A stretch of DNA of 64,000 nt from a bacterium 0.1xD8-71 (GTDB lineage Bacteria; Bacillota; Clostridia; Lachnospirales; Lachnospiraceae): the NCBI GenBank assembly GCA_003612405.1, contig RAYR01000004.1, forward strand, positions 62,001 to 126,000, written 5' to 3'. Of this stretch, positions 17,241 through 26,029 are shown piece by piece; the stretch's first letter is position 1, and every line of letters begins with the position of its first letter. The position numbers were made by a program, and so were the translations under genes. The notes beneath the pieces were generated by a model. It saw nothing but the letters and a program-made list of their open reading frames with translations. It was not told where the DNA came from and did no database searches.

Positions 17241-19835
17241 CTATCTGCCTTCTCTCCTCTTATCCCCAATATCCGTCCGACGGTTCGGATAAAGCATGGA
17301 TAACATGCCGATCAGCACAGAAAGCAGGATTCCCGGCAATAACATAAGATTACACTTAAGATAAGGAATACTCTCCGACACCTTATGTATCATCAGTACA
17401 CTCACAGACTGTCCGAGCAGATATCCCGGTATCACGGCAAACAGGACCGTATACAGATTCTCCAGCCGCAGTACTTTTAATAAAAGCCGCTTCATCATCC
17501 CGATTGCCTGCAAGGTGGAAAACTCCTCTTTTCTCTCGGCAATGCCGCTGACATTGCTGTTGAGGAAATTCACCAGAGCCATCACGCCCACCATCACGGC
17601 CAGTCCGTATCCAAGCAGACTCACCAGCATACCCAGCCTGTCAAGACTTTCTCTGTAAGTCCCCTTGGAACGGTAGTCCAGTGCCTCTTCCCCGTTCATC
17701 TTCTCCAGACATTTTCCCACATCCGCTTCCACCCGTTTCAAGGTCTCCGCATCCGGTGCATCCATTGTCACCAGAAACAGATCCGGCATCCGCTGTAACT
17801 GTTCCATCCTCTGCGCCGGCAGGATATATTCAAATCCGATCGTATGCGCATCTCCCCACGACATCTGGTTGTGGTAGGTGTCGCTTACCACTGCCATAAC
17901 CGTATACTCCTTCCTGGCCAGAGACTCAAAATAGGGAAATTTCCCGTTCTCATCACGTGCAAAGCTGTAATTTTCTTTCTCCGGAAACTCATCATAAAGC
18001 TTCACCACATCGCCCGCATGATACATGCTGCTGCCCTCCCCATCGAGCGCAACAGCGAGTACATACTCACCGGACTCAAATTTGTCTTGGTCAAGGCTGC
18101 CCTCAAAAACCTCGAAATCTGCAATCTGATCGTACTCATAGAAACGGTAGCTGTCCTGCATGACGATTGGACTGCCTTTTTCCCGGTACGTCAGGCCGCG
18201 CCCCACCATAGCGTCATAAAGCCACTCATCTTCCGCAAGGCCCTCTTTATAACGCTCATTATCCACCACGGACCGACAGTAGTTCTCGGCATCCTCTCCG
18301 TCAAGAATCAACGGCACCTGCAATTGATAATGATATACTGTCTCCATATCCTCTGTAATCTTTTCCAATTCCCCGCGTATACTGTGCGGAATTGCCAGGA
18401 CGTCACCCCCTTGCCCCACTTCCAGACCATAAAGGAAATCCTCTGCGCCAATCTCAATATCCGCAAACAGATTGAGCATTGACAAAAGCGCGTCCAGATT
18501 TAAGCTGTGTACAAAATTCATGGTGGTCACAAAAAGCAATATGACAATGCTCATGGAAAAAGCCACCAGTGCCGTATTTTTACTGCGCCTTCTGATATTC
18601 CTGCGCGCAAAACGTCCCGGCGTAAACCGCCTGCTCTGCACGTTTCCCATCTTTTCTTTTCTGATACCCGTAAAACCTGCCGCATGGACCGGCGGCGTCT
18701 TTGCCAGAATACGCATGGGCTTACGGACGCCGATATACACCACCACATATGACAGAACCGCCGCACACAGAAAATATACCGGTTTCACCACAAATTCACA
18801 TCTTCCCTGAATCCCCGCATAAAATGACGCAGCCGGCATGAGCACATAACCGAACACCACACCCAGAACACATCCTATGGGAAGTCCTGTCAGATACTGC
18901 CGGAAAGCATGCCTGCGGATAATCGCCTTAATCTGTCTGCCCGTCACCCCGATCAGCTTCAACTGCCCGTACTGCACCACATTACGGACCATGGAAATAT
19001 AATAAATGGTGTAAATCATCAGACCGGCACAGACCACCGACAATACAATCAGGCCGCCGATCAGACCCATGTATCCGGCACGGGGTTTCCCGCCCGCTGC
19101 CGGATTGACCATCGCCAAGGTACCGGCGTGCGGATTGACATCCAGCAGGAAATTTTTCAGATCCTCATCCGTATATCTGCCCTTCTCAAAGCGGCAGTAG
19201 GCCCACAGTCCATATCCGCTCATATCCTTTCTCTCAAACGCCTCGGACACATAAATCCTCGCCTCATCCAGTTCCTCATTACATGCACAGATGCCGCAGA
19301 TTACCATATCCTGCCTGTACTCGTTGGCCGCCGTTTTCAACAGGATGGAAACAGGATCTCCCACCTTAAGTTCTCCTCCATAATCCTGTACAAAATGCTC
19401 ATCCACCGCGATTTCATTTTCCGCCTCAGGCCATCTGCCCTCCAACAGCCCATTGAAATTCCAGGAAGCGGTCTCCTGGTCCGTAAAGAGAATTACATTC
19501 CGCTCTCCTGCGGAAGAATCCGTCTCATAATTTCCCATATGGAGCACAATCGAAATCGCGTCAAAATGCCCTCTGTCCCGCAGCGCCTCAAACCAGTTGT
19601 AGGAAATATTGATATACATCCCTTCCGCCTGCGTCCCGAATATCATCTGCTGGGAACGCCTCATCGCCGCCTCGATGGACATGATGATAGAAAGAGATAG
19701 AATAATCAGCATGGAGGACAGCACGATTGCCGCAATCGCCGTGGTATTTCTTCTTTTGTCTGCATGATACAGCTTGTCGGCAAGCCTTTTTATCATGTTG
19801 TCGGATACTTTCTTCTCACTGTTTATCCTGCGCAT
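17241..19835 (-). CDS. FtsX/MacB-type ABC transporter permease
   Basis: 864 residues from the ATG preceded by GGAGGGAAGATAAC. Layout: membrane helix near residue 33-55, a ~200-residue extracellular domain, three helices (~255-370) forming the first FtsX domain, a short cytoplasmic linker, another helix (~430), a second ~280-residue extracellular domain and three final helices (~745-855) forming the second FtsX domain. This is the double-FtsX layout of exporters for peptides, lipoproteins or antibiotics in Firmicutes. Its start lies one base past the stop of the fused regulator-ATPase gene, so translation is coupled and the two form one transporter. Substrate unknown; no two-component system is nearby, unlike Bce-type modules. 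Confidence 0.9.
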   Translation of the reverse strand: MRRINSEKKVSDNMIKRLADKLYHADKRRNTTAIAAIVLSSMLIILSLSIIMSIEAAMRRSQQMIFGTQAEGMYINISYNWFEALRDRGHFDAISIVLHMGNYETDSSAGERNVILFTDQETASWNFNGLLEGRWPEAENEIAVDEHFVQDYGGELKVGDPVSILLKTAANEYRQDMVICGICACNEELDEARIYVSEAFERKDMSGYGLWAYCRFEKGRYTDEDLKNFLLDVNPHAGTLAMVNPAAGGKPRAGYMGLIGGLIVLSVVCAGLMIYTIYYISMVRNVVQYGQLKLIGVTGRQIKAIIRRHAFRQYLTGLPIGCVLGVVFGYVLMPAASFYAGIQGRCEFVVKPVYFLCAAVLSYVVVYIGVRKPMRILAKTPPVHAAGFTGIRKEKMGNVQSRRFTPGRFARRNIRRRSKNTALVAFSMSIVILLFVTTMNFVHSLNLDALLSMLNLFADIEIGAEDFLYGLEVGQGGDVLAIPHSIRGELEKITEDMETVYHYQLQVPLILDGEDAENYCRSVVDNERYKEGLAEDEWLYDAMVGRGLTYREKGSPIVMQDSYRFYEYDQIADFEVFEGSLDQDKFESGEYVLAVALDGEGSSMYHAGDVVKLYDEFPEKENYSFARDENGKFPYFESLARKEYTVMAVVSDTYHNQMSWGDAHTIGFEYILPAQRMEQLQRMPDLFLVTMDAPDAETLKRVEADVGKCLEKMNGEEALDYRSKGTYRESLDRLGMLVSLLGYGLAVMVGVMALVNFLNSNVSGIAERKEEFSTLQAIGMMKRLLLKVLRLENLYTVLFAVIPGYLLGQSVSVLMIHKVSESIPYLKCNLMLLPGILLSVLIGMLSMLYPNRRTDIGDKRREGR

Positions 19836-19836
19836 G

Positions 19837-21120
19837 TTATCTTCCCTCCACAACGTCTTCTTCCAGCCTGCCATCTCTCATGCGCAGAATACGATCACAT
19901 TCCTTCGTCAGTGCCTCATTATGAGTAATCATAACGACTGTCTGTCCAAAATCCCTGACCGCGCATCGAAGCAGCTCCATCACATCCTCCGTGGATACGG
20001 AATCTAGATTGCCCGTAGGTTCATCCGCCAGAATAATGGCCGGCGCGGAAATCAGCGCACGGGCGATTGCCACTCTCTGCTGCTGTCCCCCGGAAAGTTC
20101 CGACGGAAGCCTGTTCTCCAATCCTGTCAGTCCAAGGGAATCCATAATCTTTTCCAAAAGCACCTTATCCTCCATATGCCCTCCAATCTGCACCGGCAGT
20201 ACAATATTCTCATATACCGACATGACCGGCACCAGATTATAGCTCTGAAAAACAAATCCGATTCTCTTTCTGCGAAACTCTGTCAGTTCATCATCCGACA
20301 GCCTGCCAAGATCAACTCCTTCTATATAAACATCCCCGGAAGTCGGTTTGTCCAGTCCGCCGCACACATTTAAGAGCGTACTCTTACCGCTTCCCGAGGC
20401 GCCCACCACCGCCACAAACTCGCCTCTGTTAATATGGATGTTGACATGGGAAAGCGCATGTATCGTATTGGCTCCCTCTCCGTACTGCCTGCATACATCC
20501 ACTAATTCCACGACGTTTTTCCCCCTCTCCTTCTCTCCATAAGCATCCAGATATGACTGCATGACATCCCTGCACTTAAGCAGATCTGCATATTCCATCA
20601 GACGATTAAGATTTCTGTCTTTCTTTGCAAGATACCTGACTATGATACTTCGCGTTTCCTCCGTACCGACCTTTTCCCGAAAAGAAACAATATCCACGAC
20701 CGTCTTTTCCAGATTATAAATCCGAAAAGAATTACTACCCTCATGAATGGTCTCAATTCCCGTGGAATAACGGTTTTCAGCATAATAGGATACAAGTACA
20801 GGTGGGAACTGCGGCATCGTGGAAACTCTGGCCTTTCGCTGGATTGCCACATCTATGACATCCGGCCAGTCATCTGTCAGATGGTAATAGGCTGCCGCGC
20901 TCCTCAGGCAGACCACACCGCCGGGAATATAGGCATCTATATAATAAAAAGGCCGTTTCTTTCCTTTATAACTCATATTTTCGTAAAACTTTTTATTCAG
21001 TTTCCGCAGTATTTTCTCATCCACTAGCTGGTTGATCTTATAATGGGAAAATCCTGCCTCTTTTAATTCCTGTATGGATAGGATCAGTTGATTCTCCGGC
21101 ACAGTAAAATCCATTATCAT
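19837..21120 (-). CDS. AbiEi-like DNA-binding regulator fused to a LolD/MacB-type ABC ATPase
   Basis: One open frame of 427 residues. Residues 1-200 resemble stand-alone AbiEi-family antitoxin/regulator proteins: a winged-helix part (ELKEAGFSHYKINQLVDEKIL, split here as ELKEAGFSHY near 18 and KINQLVDEKIL near 28), then YYIDAYIPGGVVCLRSAA, IDVAIQRKA, RIYNLEKTVVDIV and KKDRNLNRLMEYADLLK. Residues ~203-427 are a complete ATPase: Walker A GASGSGKST (240-248), Q-loop FQSYN, signature LSGGQQQR, Walker B IILADEPTGN, H-loop MITHN. No toxin gene adjoins. AAGGAG sits six bases before the ATG. The permease gene follows with one-base spacing. The promoter carries an inverted repeat, so the N-terminal domain probably represses its own operon (inference). 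Confidence 0.9.
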   Translation of the reverse strand: MIMDFTVPENQLILSIQELKEAGFSHYKINQLVDEKILRKLNKKFYENMSYKGKKRPFYYIDAYIPGGVVCLRSAAAYYHLTDDWPDVIDVAIQRKARVSTMPQFPPVLVSYYAENRYSTGIETIHEGSNSFRIYNLEKTVVDIVSFREKVGTEETRSIIVRYLAKKDRNLNRLMEYADLLKCRDVMQSYLDAYGEKERGKNVVELVDVCRQYGEGANTIHALSHVNIHINRGEFVAVVGASGSGKSTLLNVCGGLDKPTSGDVYIEGVDLGRLSDDELTEFRRKRIGFVFQSYNLVPVMSVYENIVLPVQIGGHMEDKVLLEKIMDSLGLTGLENRLPSELSGGQQQRVAIARALISAPAIILADEPTGNLDSVSTEDVMELLRCAVRDFGQTVVMITHNEALTKECDRILRMRDGRLEEDVVEGR

Positions 21121-21186
21121 TTACATCTCCTTATTTTATGTAAACCACATCAACATATTTTTTTATTGTCCAGTCCTCATGCTGTA

Positions 21187-21232
21187 TTTAAATATAATTC
21201 GGTCGTTATTTTTATGCCGATTTTTATTTAAA
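21187..21232. promoter_or_regulatory. 16-bp inverted repeat, candidate operator of the regulator-ATPase fusion
   Basis: Left arm 21187-21202 (TTTAAATATAATTCGG) and right arm 21217-21232, whose reverse complement is TTTAAATAAAAATCGG, agree at 14 of 16 positions and are separated by 14 bases. The arm centres are 30 bp apart, about three helical turns, so a dimer could contact one face. The repeat begins at the -10 element and covers the predicted start of transcription. Confidence 0.6.
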
Positions 21233-21260
21233 TTATATATCTGTGAATTGGTTGCGTCAA
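21232..21260 (-). promoter_or_regulatory. Sigma-A promoter of the fusion/permease operon
   Basis: Minus strand TTGACG (21255-21260), exactly 17 bases, TATAAT (21232-21237). It sits just after the tsf terminator, with a leader of about 105 bases to the fusion gene. Confidence 0.8.
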
Positions 21261-21272
21261 GGTATCTGACAT

Positions 21273-21333
21273 AAAAAGACCCTGAAATCCTTATAATCAC
21301 TTAAACTGTGTGATTACAAGACTTTCAGGGTCT
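21273..21333 (-). terminator. Strong terminator after tsf
   Basis: Long minus-strand hairpin. The outer stem AGACCCTGAAA / TTTCAGGGTCT and inner stem TAATCAC / GTGATTA are separated by small mismatches, and the hairpin is followed by five T. It closes the rpsB-tsf transcript. Confidence 0.85.
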
Positions 21334-21370
21334 CATATATTTTATTCTATTTCTCAGATGCAGGCCTTAC

Positions 21371-22306
21371 TTACATCCCCATCTGCTTTGCAACTTCCTC
21401 TGCGAAGTTCTCTTCCTTCTTCTCAAGACCCTCACCGGTCTCGAAACGCACGAATCTCTTAACAGAAAGATTTGCACTGTTCTCCTTTGCTACCTGCTCC
21501 AGATACTTGGCAACACTCTGCTTGCCGTCTTCTGCCTTCACATATACCTGCTCTAACAGACATACCTCTTTCAGCTCTTTGTTCAGACGGCCATTCACTG
21601 CACCCTCGATTACCTTATCCGGCTTGCCTGCCATCTTGGGATCGTTCTTAATCTGCTCCGTGATAATCTCTTTCTCATGTGCCTTGAACTCCTCGGATAC
21701 CTCATCGGTAGACACATACTTAGGATACAGAGCCGCTACCTGCATAGCGATATTGGTAAGTGCTTCCTTCACCGCATCGTTTACCACATCGGTAACTGCT
21801 TCCACGATAACACCGATTCTGCCGCCTCCATGTACATAGGTTACGACGCAGCCATTCTCAGCTACTACTTTCTCAAATCTTCTGATACTTAAATTCTCAC
21901 CGATCACTGCCACCTTATCTACCAGTGCATCCTTTACAGTCTTGGATGCATCAAGATGCCATTTTTCTCCCAGGAAAGCTTCCAAATCTGCTGTATCAGA
22001 CTCAACAGCCTGCTTGGCAACAGCTTCCACATACTCCTGGAAATCCGCGTTCTTTGCCACGAAATCTGTCTCGGAGTTTACTTCCACCACTGCCGCGGTC
22101 TTCTCATCCTTGACTGCCACACGGCAAAGACCTTCTGCCGCGATTCTGCCGGCCTTTTTCTCTGCCTTGGCCTGTCCGTTCTTTCTCAGATATTCTACGG
22201 CTGCATCCATGTTGCCGTCGGTCTCATTAAGAGCCTTCTTGCAATCCATCATGCCTGCACCGGTCATCTCTCTTAACTCTTTTACCATTGCTGCTGTGAT
22301 AGCCAT
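21371..22306 (-). CDS. tsf: Elongation factor Ts
   Basis: 311 residues; nucleotide exchange factor for EF-Tu. The N-terminal UBA-like domain contains VKELREMTGAGMMDCKKAL and the dimerisation core begins AVVEVNSETDFVAKN, which holds the TDFV motif that contacts EF-Tu. Full length. The start codon lies directly after the rpsB stop, and the ribosome binding site GGAGGAAG is inside the last codons of rpsB, so the two genes are translationally coupled. Confidence 0.98.
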   Translation of the reverse strand: MAITAAMVKELREMTGAGMMDCKKALNETDGNMDAAVEYLRKNGQAKAEKKAGRIAAEGLCRVAVKDEKTAAVVEVNSETDFVAKNADFQEYVEAVAKQAVESDTADLEAFLGEKWHLDASKTVKDALVDKVAVIGENLSIRRFEKVVAENGCVVTYVHGGGRIGVIVEAVTDVVNDAVKEALTNIAMQVAALYPKYVSTDEVSEEFKAHEKEIITEQIKNDPKMAGKPDKVIEGAVNGRLNKELKEVCLLEQVYVKAEDGKQSVAKYLEQVAKENSANLSVKRFVRFETGEGLEKKEENFAEEVAKQMGM

Positions 22307-23044
22307 TTATACTTCCTCCTCTTCGATCTTCTCTGCCTCAGCTTCCTCAACATACTCCTCTGCACCCTGGTTTGCCTCAATAACAGCATCTGCCATCTTG
22401 GACACAATCAGTTTCACCGCACGGATCGCATCATCATTACCGGGAATGATATAATCAAGTTCTTCAGGATCACAGTTGGTATCGCCGATACCAATCAATG
22501 TAATACCCAGAGTATGCGCTTCCTGTACACAGATTCTTTCCTTCTTGGGATCTACGACAAAGATACAGTCAGGAGTTCTGGTCATATTCTTGATACCGCC
22601 CAGATTCTTCTCCAGTTTCTCCCATTCTTTCTTAATCTTGATGACTTCCTTCTTCGGGAGCACTTCAAAAGTGCCGTCCTCAGACATGGTCTCAATCGCC
22701 TTTAATCTTTCGATTCTGGACTGAATTGTCTTAAAGTTGGTCAGCATACCGCCCAGCCATCTCTCATTGACATAGTACATACCGCAGCGTTCTGCCTCTG
22801 TCTTAACTGCATCCTGCGCCTGTTTCTTCGTACCAACAAAGAGAATCGTACCGCCCTGGGATGCCACATCAAACACTGCCTTATATGCCTCATCTACTTT
22901 ACCTACAGACTTCTGCAAGTCAATGATATGGATACCATTTCTCTCGGTAAAGATGTAGGGAGCCATCTTAGGGTTCCATCTCCTGGTCTGATGTCCGAAA
23001 TGAACACCTGCCTCCAACAACTGTTTCATTGAAATAACGCTCAT
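22307..23044 (-). CDS. rpsB: 30S ribosomal protein S2
   Basis: 245 residues from [19 protein letters not shown], the standard S2 N-terminus, followed by [21 protein letters not shown] and [12 protein letters not shown]. The C-terminus is rich in Glu. The ATG at 23044 is preceded by GGAGGTAGAATC. An upstream in-frame extension of 56 codons has no family support and falls in the untranslated leader. Binds the 30S platform near S1 position. Co-transcribed with tsf from its own promoter. Confidence 0.98.
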   Translation of the reverse strand: MSVISMKQLLEAGVHFGHQTRRWNPKMAPYIFTERNGIHIIDLQKSVGKVDEAYKAVFDVASQGGTILFVGTKKQAQDAVKTEAERCGMYYVNERWLGGMLTNFKTIQSRIERLKAIETMSEDGTFEVLPKKEVIKIKKEWEKLEKNLGGIKNMTRTPDCIFVVDPKKERICVQEAHTLGITLIGIGDTNCDPEELDYIIPGNDDAIRAVKLIVSKMADAVIEANQGAEEYVEEAEAEKIEEEEV

Positions 23045-23177
23045 GATTCTACCTCCATTTGGTTGTCTGCCATATACCTTGCGCCTCTCTGCCACCCGAA
23101 CGTCACGAGCACCGGCAGCGACTGGATATATGTGATTAATAGGATATCCGGCGCATTGCACTGTGTACAACGCACAC
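23045..23177 (-). promoter_or_regulatory. Structured 5' leader of rpsB
   Basis: About 130 untranslated bases between the promoter and the rpsB start can form at least three stems on the minus strand: GCGTTG/CAATGC, GGATAT/ATATCC and CTGCC/GGCAG. In E. coli S2 represses its own mRNA through a leader; whether this leader works the same way is inference. Confidence 0.45.
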
Positions 23178-23183
23178 TTAGAT

Positions 23184-23212
23184 ACTATATCATAAAAAGT
23201 GCCCCCACGCAA
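23184..23212 (-). promoter_or_regulatory. rpsB-tsf promoter overlapping the MCP terminator
   Basis: Minus strand TTGCGT (23207-23212), 17 bases, TATAGT (23184-23189). The -35 hexamer falls in the loop and second arm of the upstream gene's terminator hairpin. Confidence 0.6.
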
Positions 23213-23222
23213 GGGGCACTTC
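23194..23222 (-). terminator. Terminator after the MCP gene (end of the fla/che locus)
   Basis: Minus strand AAGTGCCCC / GGGGCACTT form a perfect nine-base-pair stem with a short loop followed by T residues, about 20 bases after the MCP stop. Confidence 0.88.
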
Positions 23223-23242
23223 CATTATTTTGCCTCAAATTC

Positions 23243-25327
23243 CTAATTCTGGAACATATCTACAATCTGCTGTAATTTCACCACATTGTCTGCATTGGTA
23301 TCCATCAGTTCCACATTGCCTTCTACCAGTCTGGATACATCCTGGGTCTTTTGTGCAATGCTTGTGATATTCTGTGCCGCTTCTCCCACTGTCATGGTAA
23401 TGCCGCTGACGGAATCTGCAATCTCCACAATGGCTGCAAGGAGCGTATCCACTTCCCGGCCGATTGCTTTCATATTGTCTTCAAATCCGGAAGCATCCTC
23501 CGTATATTTCTCTGCCACATCCATAAAACCGCTGTAGTCCTTAAGCACAGTCTCTTCCAAGAAAGAAAGGGTTTCCTGCATACATGATTCCATATTCTTC
23601 ACTGCCTGGTTGACCTCTGTCGTAATCCCGTTAATATTACCTACGGTAGAAGAAGTCTGGGAAGCAAGGCCGCCGATTTCATCTGCAACCACCGCAAAGC
23701 CTTTTCCGGCTTCACCGGCTCTGGCCGCCTCAATGGACGCATTTAAAGCAAGCAGATTGGTCTGACTGGAGATATCCAGAATGGACTGCGTAAGCTGGTT
23801 AATCTTCTCCACCGCTTTCGCCTGTTCCATGGCAGCTGCCGTTTTTTCCTGCACTGTCCGATACATCTGTGTTGTCTTATCCTGCGCTACCCCTGTTGTA
23901 TTCTTCAGATTGTCTGCACGATGTTTACTCTCTATGGATGCCTGCTCTCCTTCCTTGGAATTATCCCGGATGGCCTGAGCCCGCTCTTTTACCTGCGCTA
24001 CCGTGTTATTGACTGTCTCCATGGCCGCAGCAGTCTCTTCCATAGCCGCTGCAAGTCCCTGTGTGGTCTCTGAATTTTCCCCGCTCATAACCTGTACCTG
24101 GTCTGTAATATCTGTCAGTTTATTAAGCGTATCATCCAGATCAGAATGAGCTCTTTGAATATCCACTACCATGGCCCGAAGGCTTGCCCGCATTTCCCGC
24201 AGGGAGTTGGCCATGTTGCCGCTTTCATCCTTGCGCTTGCATAGTTTATCACTGTTCTCATTTCTCTTAAAATTAAATTTCGCCGTATTCTCTACAATCT
24301 CACTGATCTGCGTGATCGGTTTGGTAATCACGATTCCCATAACCCCGCCTATCACCACAGAGATAATCATCGCTATCAACGCGCCGCCCAGAATCAGCAA
24401 TACAATATGTAACGCCGCACTTTTTAACTCATCCTCCGGTGCCGTCATCACATACCGCATATTATTCCGGAGTGTCATATAACACATCTCTTTGGCTTCA
24501 CCCTGGAAACGATAGTTGAGTGCCGTTCTCTCCTTCGCGGGATCAAGCAGCGCATCTTTCAATCCTTCTGCGCCCTGCAAGGTATCAATAGCTGTCCCTG
24601 CCTCCAGTTCTTTATGATAGACAATATTTCCGTCACCATTTACCAGGAAAGCATAACCGCTCTCAAACACACTCGCATCGTCCACGGCTTCCGTAAACTT
24701 TCCAAAGTCTATATCCATACCGATGATACCAATAGATTCCCCGTTAATCATAATCGGAATAACATAAGATACCATATAAACATTGATATTGGAATTTAAA
24801 TAAGGATCCATCCAAAGCGGTGCCCCGTGCTGCACCGGTATGTAATACCAGCCCACATGCTCCAGATCACTGGGATCATACATGGAGAAATCCGTAGGCG
24901 TCACACTGGTAAATTCTTCCCCATCGTTGTCCCTGGTAAGGAATACACCGCTGTCCGGTTCTGTAAAATCAGGATTATAACGGATATATGCCGTCAGGGC
25001 ACCCTCGGTATTGCCGCCGATTTCAAACAGCATCTGCTCCATAATGGAAGTAAAGGCATCTACATATGCCCTATCACTCTTAAATGCCTCCACATCATCA
25101 AGCTGCTGTAACACAATACTGTATGCCGTGTTAACAGACTGCTCTACTCTTTCGAGCTGTGCCTCCATCTGCGCCCCTTGATTCTCACAGACATACCTCA
25201 TCTCTTCTTTGGAGTCTTCATATTCACTCTTTCCCGAATTAATAACACTGATTCCGCCGCAGATGCCTGCGGACAGCAGAGAACATATCACTACGGTAAG
25301 AATAATTCTGGCTTTGATGGTCTTCAT
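23243..25327 (-). CDS. Methyl-accepting chemotaxis protein
   Basis: 694-residue membrane chemoreceptor. First membrane helix ~8-29, extracellular sensor ~35-295 of double-Cache type ([15 protein letters not shown] and [17 protein letters not shown] are typical of dCache_1 ligand domains), second helix ~300-325, HAMP (~326-380), then a long cytoplasmic helical hairpin with the conserved signaling tip ([20 protein letters not shown] and [15 protein letters not shown]). Signals to CheA through CheW. GGAGT precedes the ATG. It is the last gene of the flagellar/chemotaxis locus, 24 bases after the MltG-like gene. Ligand cannot be told; Cache sensors often bind amino or organic acids. Confidence 0.95.
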   Translation of the reverse strand: MKTIKARIILTVVICSLLSAGICGGISVINSGKSEYEDSKEEMRYVCENQGAQMEAQLERVEQSVNTAYSIVLQQLDDVEAFKSDRAYVDAFTSIMEQMLFEIGGNTEGALTAYIRYNPDFTEPDSGVFLTRDNDGEEFTSVTPTDFSMYDPSDLEHVGWYYIPVQHGAPLWMDPYLNSNINVYMVSYVIPIMINGESIGIIGMDIDFGKFTEAVDDASVFESGYAFLVNGDGNIVYHKELEAGTAIDTLQGAEGLKDALLDPAKERTALNYRFQGEAKEMCYMTLRNNMRYVMTAPEDELKSAALHIVLLILGGALIAMIISVVIGGVMGIVITKPITQISEIVENTAKFNFKRNENSDKLCKRKDESGNMANSLREMRASLRAMVVDIQRAHSDLDDTLNKLTDITDQVQVMSGENSETTQGLAAAMEETAAAMETVNNTVAQVKERAQAIRDNSKEGEQASIESKHRADNLKNTTGVAQDKTTQMYRTVQEKTAAAMEQAKAVEKINQLTQSILDISSQTNLLALNASIEAARAGEAGKGFAVVADEIGGLASQTSSTVGNINGITTEVNQAVKNMESCMQETLSFLEETVLKDYSGFMDVAEKYTEDASGFEDNMKAIGREVDTLLAAIVEIADSVSGITMTVGEAAQNITSIAQKTQDVSRLVEGNVELMDTNADNVVKLQQIVDMFQN

Positions 25328-25351
25328 AATGTTACTCCTTTTATCGTATTT

Positions 25352-26005
25352 TTATTCCTGCCCTGTTATAATCCTGGCAATCTGCTCATCTCCGGCATCC
25401 GTTGGTATCTGGAAGGTTCCCGTGTGAAGTTTCTTGTCATACCCCTTCTCACACAGGAAAGTATCAAATGTCTCCGCCGATGTGACCACGCCTGCCTCTT
25501 TTAGCTTAAGCGCCACCGTATAAGAGCCATCGCCGCTGACAATGGTGACCCTCTCCATCTTCACCTGGGTAGAGGAACTGTCTTCCTGCCGGGTCATTTC
25601 ATTCGTATCACGCCCTGATTCCCCCTGGGGTTCTGGTTCTCTCTCCTGGGCTGCCGGTTCTGTTTCTATAGGCTCTACCTCCACCGGCTCCGCCACCTCC
25701 ACGGGTTCTGCCTCTTCCGGAATGGGATCTTCCGCTGTCAATGGACTTTCGGGCTCCGGTTCCGCCACAGGCAGTTCTTCCTGTTCCTCAGAATCCACAT
25801 CCTCTATATTCTGTTCTCCTTGTGTCTCTTGTTCCCCGGCATCCGGTTCCGCCAGATAGGTATCTTCCACCATGCCCAGTTCCCTGGCTCTGGCAATAAC
25901 CTCTTCATCCGTCATTTTATGTCTTCCGGAAAGCGCGATTCCCATAATAATCGCCGTCATCACAATCCCGATGCCAAGTCCCCGCAAATAATATTTCCGC
26001 TCCAT
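25352..26005 (-). CDS. Membrane protein with Glu/Pro-rich linker and MltG/YceG-like N-domain motif
   Basis: 217 residues: an N-terminal membrane helix (~8-26, GLGIGIVMTAIIMGIAL), a ~100-residue acidic linker rich in Glu and Pro with VEVAEPVEVEPIE-like repeats, and a C-terminal ~60-residue unit (VALKLKEAGVVTSAETFDTFL, given here as VALKLKEAGVV and SAETFDTFL; GYDKKLHTGTFQIP; IARIITGQE). That unit matches the LysM-like subdomain preceding the catalytic domain in MltG endolytic transglycosylases. The catalytic YceG domain is absent, so it probably does not cut glycan itself and may bind or position something at the envelope. Between the DUF6115-like gene and the MCP gene. Function not known. Confidence 0.7.
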   Translation of the reverse strand: MERKYYLRGLGIGIVMTAIIMGIALSGRHKMTDEEVIARARELGMVEDTYLAEPDAGEQETQGEQNIEDVDSEEQEELPVAEPEPESPLTAEDPIPEEAEPVEVAEPVEVEPIETEPAAQEREPEPQGESGRDTNEMTRQEDSSSTQVKMERVTIVSGDGSYTVALKLKEAGVVTSAETFDTFLCEKGYDKKLHTGTFQIPTDAGDEQIARIITGQE

Positions 26006-26029
26006 ATCACACCTGCTTATCTAGTATCC

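Noticed and set aside
19837-21120. Type IV toxin-antitoxin locus
   Set aside because: The AbiEi-like part is present but no AbiEii nucleotidyltransferase toxin is next to it; both neighbours are a transporter permease gene and tsf.
23045-23212. N-terminal extension of rpsB by 56 codons
   Set aside because: S2 proteins begin at MSVISMKQL; the ATG there has a good GGAGG, and the upstream part overlaps the promoter/leader.
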